Assembly: GCA_020091685.1 (NCBI GenBank)
Contig: CM034595.1
Coordinates: forward strand, 16,736,025 to 16,800,024
Direction: 5' to 3'
DNA from: Lutjanus erythropterus
Lineage: Eukaryota > Chordata > Actinopteri > Lutjaniformes > Lutjanidae
Length of the DNA stretch: 64,000 bases
Each line of letters opens with the position of its first letter. Positions within the stretch are counted from its first letter, which is position 1. Below are positions 56,684-64,000 of this stretch, one piece after another. A program made the position numbers and the translations under genes. The notes beneath the pieces are model-generated. The model was not told the origin of the DNA, did not search any database, and was given only the letters and a program-made list of their open reading frames with translations.

Positions 56684-59640
56684 GTGAGTAGATTTTAACA
56701 ACTATACTTATTTTATTGCTTAATGTATGTAAATGAATGTATTATTGATTAGTTGAAGAAATATTTGTGTGATCATTAGTGATCCATGAGGCTTAATACG
56801 TTGCTGTAACTATTATTATGATCCAATGTTGTAATACAGTATACATTTGTATTTTTTATGAATCGATGTTTTACATCCTGAGATTATTTTATTTTTTATT
56901 ATGTTCAATTGTTTCACTAAATGAAGAAATACAAAATATTACAATAATTAAATAATATATTGGCTATTAAAAGTCTTAAACATTATTCTTTAGATATATA
57001 CGATCTGCAAACATGTATCTATTAAGGCAGACAAAATAACAGTTCAGATTAATTTAAATCTTAAGTAATTGCCTTTTCAAAGACTCAAATATCTAAAATA
57101 GTCAGTATGTGGAACACATGGATGCTTTTTGGTGAATCTGTTGAAATTAGCAGGGACGTGATGAACAGTATAGAGCATGTTGACTTTTTACAGACTTCAG
57201 TGAGGTTTGCAATGGTCCTTTTTCATAAACTGTGTACATTATTGTGTCTGCCCCCTGTAGATAAATGTGTAGGAGTGACAAATGTTTCCAAGAAGGTACT
57301 AAATTACCCATGATGACCAGCAGGTGGCATTATAACCCTCATTATCAATTGTTTCACCCAGATTACAACGCTCACCACGGCAGCAGATAGATTTGGTTCA
57401 ATTTATTTGGTTTTGTTTCTGTTTTGAGATATCAGTATGTGACATTTCTGCCTTAACAGCGATGTAGTGGAGTTAAATAGAACTAGACTACTTTCTTCTG
57501 AAAAATACAGTAGTCCTATGAAAAAACTAGAGTAATATAAGGTATAGGAACTATATCTAAACTAAGGTAAGATGTTGCAAATGTTGAAACTGAAAAAAAA
57601 TTTCTCTCTGCAGTTGATGGAGCACCTGCCAACCTCACCGCAGCGTTTGATTATGAAGATTATTATAAAGGGCTTGATAACTTTGCTCCGTGTGATACCG
57701 ATGATGTGAGCGCTTTTGGCAAGGTGTTTCTGCCCACTCTCTATAGTTTGGTTTGCATCCTCGGCTTTGTAGGTATGTATATGTGTGTGTGTGTGTGTGT
57801 GTAGGTTTGTTTGTACTCATGGGGTCCAACAACCAGACTACAGTGGTGTGGCTAGCTTTGTGGGGACCAAAATGCTGGACCCCACAAATTTAAAGGGTTA
57901 ACCAAACAGCCCTTTAAATTGTTTTTTTTTCCTAGGAGGGCAAAGTCACAACCCACCCTCCTCTGCCTCCAATAGCCCTCTGTGAAATAGCGGTGACAGT
58001 GTCAATGTCCTTTTAAAACTGCACATTTTAGAGTGGCCTTTTAACGTAACCAGTCCAATGCACACCTGAGCATTAATCATGATTTTTATCAGCAATCTCT
58101 CTATGCCCCACCCAGCACTGGGTATTTTCAAAAAATTGCATTACCAGCACCAGCACCGGAACCCTTTAAGTTATACCGGTACCAATAGAGTATGTCATTT
58201 GATGCTTTTTTCCCAGAGGTTCCTCTTTATGAAGAACACTTGCAGTAATTAACTGTGAGCAAAATCATATAAATAGTCATAATTTTCTAGATCTATTTAC
58301 TAAAAGGATTGAAGGCAGGTATTGTCTGACTGGAAAAATGTTGATACTACTTGGTACTGGATTATTTCAATGGATACTTTTAAAGATATTGAGTACCAAT
58401 ACCCAGCCCGAGCCCTGCCTGTCAGGTGGATGGATTATCTTGACAAAGAAGTGCTCACTAATATGGATTTTAACAAATTTCTGAACAAAAGAGACACTGC
58501 TGTCGACTGTTTCATATGTATCTTTTGGTGCTTTGCCAAGCCGAGTGCCTTGTAGTTCCATTATATGCGAGAGAAGGCAGACATCTCTCCGGCTGATGTC
58601 ACCAAAACTCTTCAGCTCCAAAACAATCTAGATATATTAAAATAACACTGTAGGCCGGGGAAAATATGTGTTTTTGAGACCATTATGATGCATAATCTGA
58701 TAGATGTTTTTCCTCTGCTCATGCAGGTAATGGCCTGGTGGTATGTGTTCTGGTGAAGTACCGCAACCAGACCAATTTGACGGACATCTGCCTCTTCAAC
58801 CTGGCTCTCTCTGACCTTCTCTTCGCCCTCACGCTGCCTTTCTACTCTCACTATGCTGTGGTCAGTGAGTGGACCTTTGGAGACTTTTTGTGCCGCTTTG
58901 TCTCTGGCTCCCACAGCACCGGCTTCTTCAGCAGCATCTTCTTCATGGTTGTCATGACGGTGGACCGGTATGTGGTCATTATGTATACTCACAAGGTAGC
59001 ACAGTATCGCACTCTGAGAGCAGGCATTGTTCTGAGCGTGTTGGTCTGGATGCTTAGCTTCAGCATCTCTCTACCAGCTTTCATCTTCACAGAGGTTACA
59101 AATGACTCTCTGGGGCCAAGTTGTTGCTTCATCCCGGATAATGATGCCTGGAAGCTTTATGAACTTGTCACAGCAAATGCACTGGGTCTCCTTATTCCCT
59201 TGTTCGTGATGATAGGTTGCTACTCCAGGATCATCCCCACCCTGGTGAACATGAGGACTGCAAAGAAGCACCGCATTATCAAGCTGATCATCTCCATCAT
59301 GGTCACCTTCTTCATATTCTGGGCCCCGTACAACATTTGCCTCTTCTTGATGTTTCTGAAAAATGAAGATAAATTGCAGAGTGACGACAAATGCAGGCTG
59401 GAAGCAAACTTAAAGCTGGCAGTAACAGTGACTGAGGCCTTTGCTTACACTCACTGCTGCCTGAACCCCATTATATACGCATTTGTGGGACAAAAATTTA
59501 TGAAACGAGCTCTGCAGCTGCTGAGTACCTTCGTGCCTAAGATTCTCCTACCCTCCACCAGGGATTTGTCCGATAGCTCATACAGGAAGAGCTCATTTAT
59601 GTCCAGGTCCTCTGATGTCACCCCCACCTTTATCAAGTAG
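56677..59640 (+). CDS. chemokine-receptor-like class A GPCR (CC/XC type), 3 coding exons, 359 aa
   Basis: Joining 56677-56683, 57614-57772 and 58727-59640 gives a complete 359-residue seven-helix receptor at the plasma membrane. Visible features are N9-L-T glycosylation and the acidic FDYEDYY (14-20), likely sulfated for chemokine binding. It also has GN in helix 1 (56-57), LALSDLLF in helix 2, DRYVVI after helix 3 (135-140), FWAP in helix 6, E292 in helix 7 and NPIIY (302-306). Cys29 with Cys278, and Cys111 with Cys188 or Cys189, are the expected extracellular disulfides. The Ser-rich tail suits kinase phosphorylation and arrestin binding. Chemokine receptors signal through Gi to direct leukocyte migration. 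Best resemblance is to CCR8 and other CC receptors and fish CCR/XCR1-like genes; the exact paralogue cannot be fixed. Confidence 0.9.
56684..57613 (+). other. chemokine receptor intron 1
   Basis: 930 bp, AT-rich, GT...AG ends. No repeat or exon is recognisable. Confidence 0.7.
57614..57772 (+). CDS. chemokine receptor coding exon 2 (N-terminus and helix 1)
   Basis: The exon is 159 nt, with acceptor CTCTGCAG|TTGATG and donor TTTGTAG|GTATGT. It encodes [20 protein letters not shown], then [11 protein letters not shown] and the first part of helix 1 ending ILGFV. The final G is completed by GT from exon 3 to give the glycine of the GN motif. An intron inside helix 1 is unlike most mammalian CC receptors, whose main coding part is one exon. 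Confidence 0.9.
57857..57919. repeat. two adjacent inverted repeats
   Basis: TTTGTGGGG (57857-57865) pairs with CCCCACAAA (57880-57888). ATTTAAAGGG (57888-57897) pairs with CCCTTTAAAT (57910-57919). The first is part of a GGGGACCAAAATGCTGGACCCC-type repeat common in fish introns. Confidence 0.75.
58113..58411. mobile_element. hAT-type nonautonomous element (AGGGCTGGGTATC family), copy 2
   Basis: The left end CAGCACTGGGTATT and the reverse complement of the right end, TCGGGCTGGGTATT, are imperfect inverted repeats of the same type as at 12382-12808. The flanks GCCCCACC and GCCCTGCC agree at 6 of 8 bases, fitting a decayed 8-bp duplication. Confidence 0.65.
58727..59640 (+). CDS. chemokine receptor coding exon 3 (helices 1-7 and tail)
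   Basis: The exon is 914 nt, with acceptor CTCATGCAG|GTAATGG. It encodes residues 56-359, from [11 protein letters not shown] to DVTPTFIK, and ends in TAG at 59638-59640. It carries helices 2-7 and all conserved GPCR motifs of the family without frameshift or internal stop. The DRYVVI box keeps the Asp-Arg-Tyr core but has VVI in place of the usual LAI/LAV of CC receptors. Confidence 0.95.
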
Positions 59641-60115
59641 GAGGTGGAGGACAGACAGAGAGTTTGACATGTTTTTATCTGGCAAGCCCTTGTTGATATA
59701 GTATGATTTGTTTTATTTGTAATTCCAAGGTTCCAACTCTGACAGTATTATTCATCAGTAATATCTAATCTTAAAGTGGCCACATTATGCTTTTTGGGTT
59801 TTTCCTTTCCTTTAATAGGTTAAAAGAACATGTTACAGGTCCAGAACATGCAACAGGTCTGCAAAGTCACAAAGACCAAAAGTCAATGCCAAAGGAACTT
59901 ACTTACTTATATTGAAAATACTCTTGCCGAACATCTCGTTTGCGATAGACCCTTTGTTCAATTGCTTGGTGACATCACTATGTAACACATTTGCATGGAC
60001 AAGAGCAGCCATACATCATGTCCCCATATTGAGAACCTCCACACTGACTGTTGGGTGAAAGCAACCACTATAAAAGCAGCCAGTATGTGTGTCTGTGACA
60101 AACACTTAATCACAA

Positions 60116-60128
60116 TAGTTAATGATGT
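60116..60128. repeat. target-site duplication of the nested SINE, left copy
   Basis: TAGTTAATGATGT, adjoining the CATTCATTCA (tail) side of the SINE. Confidence 0.88.
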
Positions 60129-60500
60129 CATTCATTCATTTTCTGTAACCACTTATTCCATAAGGGTCGCAGGCTGCTGGAGCCTATCCCAGCTGACTTT
60201 GGGTGAGAGGCAGGGTACACCCTGGACAAGTCGCCAGTTCATCACAGGGCTGACAGATAAACAGACAACCACTCACACTCACATTCACACCTACGGGCAA
60301 TTTAGAGTCACCAATTAACCTAACATGCATGTCTTTGGACTGTGGGAGGAAGCCGGAGAACCCGGAGAGAACCCACGCAGACACGGGGAGAACATGCAAA
60401 CTCTGCACAGAAAGGCCCTGCCCGAGCAAGCCGGGGATTGAACTCAGGACCTTCTTGCTGTGAGGCGGCAGTGCTAACCATTGCACCACTGTGCCACACC
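60129..60500 (-). mobile_element. tRNA-headed SINE with LINE-like (TGAA)n tail, nested insertion
   Basis: In minus orientation the element begins GGTGTGGCACAGTGGTGCAA with a tRNA-like head: TGGTTAGCAC as A-box-like and GAGTTCAATCC as B-box-like. It runs through the widespread fish module GGAGAACATGCAAACT (as read on the plus strand) and ends in a TGAATGAATG tail. It is flanked by perfect 13-bp duplications TAGTTAATGATGT at 60116-60128 and 60501-60513. The 372-bp insert lies inside the older element at 59771-61071. Confidence 0.88.
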
Positions 60501-60513
60501 TAGTTAATGATGT
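60501..60513. repeat. target-site duplication of the nested SINE, right copy
   Basis: TAGTTAATGATGT, identical to 60116-60128, at the head side. Confidence 0.88.
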
Positions 60514-63283
60514 TACTAAGTAAATGACGTGTGCTGATTTTGTCTGTGGATCAAAGCAAATCAGAAAAGAGTGATGTTTTGATGGTGTAATTAAAGTTTT
60601 TGCTTTGAAAAAGCATGGCCCTACCTTAAACACCAGCTTTTAGAATGGATTTTTTTCAGCAAAATAAAGTGTCACAATGATAAAAATATATATATATATA
60701 TGCTAAAATACATACCTGAAGATTCAATAAGGCAGTTGTATATGTCAGACTCATCCTCCCTGATATAGTTTAAACTGGCAAAGACCTCAGAATTTGTATT
60801 TACTGCCAGTCACACTAGAGTGGTTGTTTTCACCCAAAAAGGAGCGGGGGCATGATGCAGGAGCAAGGTACCTAGTTAGGAACAAAATTTTTAATGAGCT
60901 TTGGACTTTAAGAGGACAAGAACTAAGAGCTGTTTCAAACAGAGTGTAAACAGAGGTGCTGCAGCTGTAGAGAAAAAATAAGCATTTTCAACATTTGAAC
61001 ACAAACCTATTTTAGTAGAAATCCCAGATAAAACTATGACCTTGAAAATGAGCATAATATGACCCCTTTAAAAAGCTCTCTGTGCTGTACCTATACATGT
61101 TAATATCTGTAGATGAGTCTGATTTCATTCACACTTTGAATTTGCACTGTATTATTTTGTTTTGATCATAGTATGTGTGAAAGTATAATCTGATCATCAT
61201 CTTCTATATGATCTCAGCGTGTTTTCTGCAATGCTCCGTCTTTTTCTGCTGACATTGGAGGAAACTTAATGGCATTTTTGGATTGTACAAACTGTGCCTC
61301 TTGACTGAAACTATGACAGCCTTATTTGTAACAGCATGTAACCACAAAGTTTGTTTATCAGTGCCTGATGTGTTAAACGTGTTTCTGCACCCTCTTTTTC
61401 ACACATGTTCTCATTTGTTGATGAGCCTGCAAGTTAGTTGAAAAATATTCATACTAGAGGGAAAATCTATTTTTCAAAAGAGGTGAAACACTGTTTCACA
61501 ACATGGAATTGTTTTTTTATACTTTGATGTGGAAAAAGTTATTCATTGAAAAAATTTGATGAATCAAAGCTACAAAGGCAAAACTTACGGGATTAGCACT
61601 TTTTGTTCTCTCAAGCAGCATCATTTATCATGAATTTCAGTCTGTAGAAATGGAGTCAATTTTGGGTCATCATATATACCTATGACTTTTCATATGTTTA
61701 TGTCTCACCTTTGTATATATGTACATAATACTGCATTTTTCTAGTGTTTTTATACTGAATACATTGTTTTTTGTGTGTCATGTTGTAATCGCTTTCTGCG
61801 GTGGTTTAGTTTGCTAGTGGAGATTATTAAAGTTTATCTTTTCTCCAGTCTAAGAGTCAGTCTAATCACTGATCATGTTACACTGTGCTTTTATTTGGAC
61901 ATCTTGTACTTACTTAAATAAAAAGTTTGAGATGGTTACAAACCTACAGAGGCCCTGAGTGGCAAGTGAGAAAACAAATTCTGGTCATTGATTTTAATTA
62001 CTTTCCCTCCTGTGTTTATGACTTAAGAACAGGTGAAAAAAGTTTTTTCGCCAGGACATTTTTTTTAAGTGTTTGTTGTTGTAATACTCATTTCTGTCAC
62101 AAGAGACTGAAGTGTGACGTTTTGTCACTGCCCCTTGGCGACATGCGCAGTATGCTGAGGGGTGGTGACAAAACATCGGTTTGAGACAAGTTGGAATTAG
62201 AACAGGTTGATTTTCTTCCAGGAGAGTTTAAATTAAAAAACTTATTAAAACTAATCTGTAATAAACATGCTGTGAGTTTTTAGTCCTATTTAGAACATGG
62301 AGTAGAGGTACTGCATGTATTGCAAGTCATGTAACATTACTGTTGTCTTTCTTTTGTCTAGAAATGTGACAAAACTGTGTAACAGCAGATTAGCAACAAT
62401 TAAAATGTATTTCTTGAATGAATTTAGTCCTATTATGAACATGGGGTAGTGGTACACTTCAACCTACACCAGCCAACCGCTGCCCATCTTGCCAAAATGT
62501 CTCCCCCCTCTTGTTTTCAACTTTTTTCATCTTAGAAAATGGATCACTGGATTTTATTTTCTCACTTGCCTCTGAAGGCTTCTGTACAAACCAACTAGTG
62601 TGTCATTTTATCCTCACAGCAAAGGCAGCTTGTTATGTACAGCCATTACAGTATTTGAGAAAAAAAACTACAGTATAGATATAATTAAGTTGATCCAATT
62701 CTATATTGATTGTAATATATATAAATAATTTGTATAATCATGTTAAGATTCAAGTTTTACCTAATTTGAAATGTAAGTATGCAAAAGTTTTGAAATATAA
62801 ATAATGATAAAAAAAAAAGCTTCTGTAATTCCTGATGAGCTGAAAGCAATTTTCAAAAGCGCATGTCACCAAAGTGTGAAAAGTGAACAGTGAAATAGAG
62901 AAAAGCTCCTCATTAGAATGCAGTTTCCCCTCTACTACTTTCTTGGCACATGTTAACACATAAAGGGACATTTCTCAGAAAACCGCACTGCCACCTCTTG
63001 CACGATTGAAACAATGCAGAGGAAACAACAAAACCCCAATGCACACCTTACCAGAAATGAGCTCTGCAGCAGGATTTGACACAAAAAGTGAGCAAAGCAT
63101 GTTGACAGGATGATATGTGAGCTCGAAGCCCAACACAACAACATGCACATTCAGGAGCAGTGATTTTGGCAGACAATTTGGTAAGCACACTGACATTTAA
63201 ATTTTAAAATGTTTAGGCACTGTTTACTACTTCATTTACAGCTCTCTCACGTCCTACACATATAAACACAGTGTGTAGCTGAG

Positions 63284-63309
63284 GTGTGCGTGTGTGCGTG
63301 TGTGTGTGT
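63284..63309. repeat. (TG)n microsatellite, interrupted
   Basis: TG units with GCG interruptions. Confidence 0.9.
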
Positions 63310-64000
63310 CAGCCACAGGAAGTGAGGGTCGGCATTCAAACCGTATATAAACCACTGTTTATGTTGATAGTGGAAGGAAAAAAAGGGTCAGATGTGGTTT
63401 AAAAGAGATCATCTGAATTTGATTATGGTCAGAATGGCAGGAAGTTTGTGATATTCACTGAGAGATGAGCATTAAATCGTCTAAACTGTTGGTGGCTGTA
63501 AACACTTGTACCTTTGACATTCAGAGGGGAAAAGTGAATAATGACGTTTTCATCAGCTACTGTGAATGTAACAGAATTACAGTCATTGCTGTAGATTTCT
63601 CAGATTTGGAAAATTGTTTTTACATTTGAAATAGCAGCAGCTGGACTTGTTTTTACAGAAGCCTCTTGGGCATGACTCACTAAATGGTGATCATGTTTGA
63701 AAAGTTCAACTTAAAGGGCAGGAAAGTCCAGTAATGTCTCTGAATTCCCTACAAACAGGTGGATGTTTTTCAAACATTTTTTTAACGAGGTGTTTTTTAT
63801 CTTTAGAAAATGTTCAGTGTGTAACAAACAGCAGTCACACACTGTCATGATGGTGTGGAACAATGCGTGTCTGTCATGATGAGGAACAGAAACATCTATA
63901 TCTCTTTTTCCAGTAGATTTGTGAGTGGAGGAAATCTTTACAAACACTTCAGTGCAAACAAAGGGAAGAGTTTTCTCAACACCACAAGAAAGTAGAGTCA

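Larger units (their letters stand above)
57773..58726 (+). other. chemokine receptor intron 2
   Basis: 954 bp with GT...AG ends. It holds a TG microsatellite (57782-57802), two adjacent hairpin-forming inverted repeats (57857-57919) and a hAT-like element (about 58113-58411). Confidence 0.75.
59771..61071. mobile_element. inverted-repeat DNA element interrupted by a SINE
   Basis: The left end TTAAAGTGGCCACATTATGC (59771-59790) and the reverse complement of the right end, TTAAAGGGGTCATATTATGC, agree at 17 of 20 bases. Without the nested SINE the unit would be about 0.9 kb. It contains no transposase frame. The TTAAAGGGGTCATATTATGC end is a recurring fish repeat type; the superfamily is not assigned here. 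Confidence 0.75.
59641..64000. other. region downstream of the chemokine receptor
   Basis: It contains the receptor's 3' UTR of unknown length. AATAAA motifs occur at 60663-60668, inside the repeat, and at 61917-61922. The inverted-repeat element (59771-61071) with its nested SINE follows. From 61.1 to 64.0 kb only short AT-rich ORFs, a TG microsatellite (63284-63309) and no recognisable gene were seen. Confidence 0.55.

Noticed and set aside
58612-58992. 126-codon minus-strand frame
   Set aside because: It is the antisense shadow of the chemokine receptor exon 3.
60184-60633. 149-codon minus-strand frame
   Set aside because: It runs through the SINE and its flanks; the apparent peptide is translated repeat, not a gene.
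1-64000. CRISPR arrays, bacterial operons, phage or defence systems
   Set aside because: No regularly spaced direct repeats with unique spacers, no ribosome-binding-site-led ORF clusters, and clear vertebrate intron-exon structure.

Overview
The window looks like nuclear DNA from a ray-finned fish, probably a percomorph teleost. The evidence is vertebrate-type split genes with GT/AG introns, long AT-rich introns full of CA/GT microsatellites, fish-type hAT-like miniature elements, a tRNA-derived SINE, L1/Tx1-like LINE debris and a solo LTR. The species cannot be named from the sequence. There is no sign of bacterial operons, CRISPR arrays or phage.

Region 1 (left edge to about 54.2 kb, minus strand) is one large gene, identified as cordon-bleu (cobl), an actin-nucleating WH2 protein. 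Nine exons can be placed: 53596-53624 (start codon), 35513-35707, 32112-32322, 29332-29560, 27639-27683 (a possible 45-nt cassette exon), 26732-26820, 26327-26398, 19275-19448 and 3379-3976. Every junction has AG/GT signals and all reading phases agree. They encode about 532 N-terminal residues without the cassette: the proline-rich N-terminus, the cobl ubiquitin-like domain pair, the basic linker, and KRAP-type motifs followed by a Ser/Thr/Pro-rich stretch. The actin-binding WH2 exons and the 3' end must lie beyond position 1. A probable promoter and 5' UTR, with a six-codon upstream ORF, lies at about 53.6-54.2 kb.

The cobl introns make up most of the window and are rich in transposable elements. 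The best supported are a 5'-truncated LINE with a perfect 15-bp target duplication (19536-20542), a 705-bp solo LTR with TG...CA ends and a GTAAC duplication (47177-47891), and a hAT-type element with a perfect 8-bp duplication (52833-53370). Others include two copies of an AGGGCTGGGTATC-ended family, three copies of a GATATATC-rich family, a GGTTCT-module element with inverted ends (5517-6095), and a tRNA-like SINE (about 37667-37825).

Region 2 (about 56.4-59.7 kb, plus strand) is a complete three-exon gene for a 359-residue chemokine-receptor-like GPCR of the CC/XC type. Coding exons are 56677-56683, 57614-57772 and 58727-59640. It carries an acidic tyrosine-rich N-terminus, DRYVVI after helix 3, FWAP in helix 6 and NPIIY in helix 7. 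It is head-to-head with cobl, about 3 kb apart, and no functional link between the two is evident.

Region 3 (59.7-64 kb) has no recognisable gene. It holds a 1.3-kb inverted-repeat element into which a 372-bp SINE with a 13-bp target duplication has inserted. I did not find a clearly new biological system. The observations most worth checking are the putative cobl cassette exon, the chemokine receptor's paralogue identity, and the datable mobile-element insertions.
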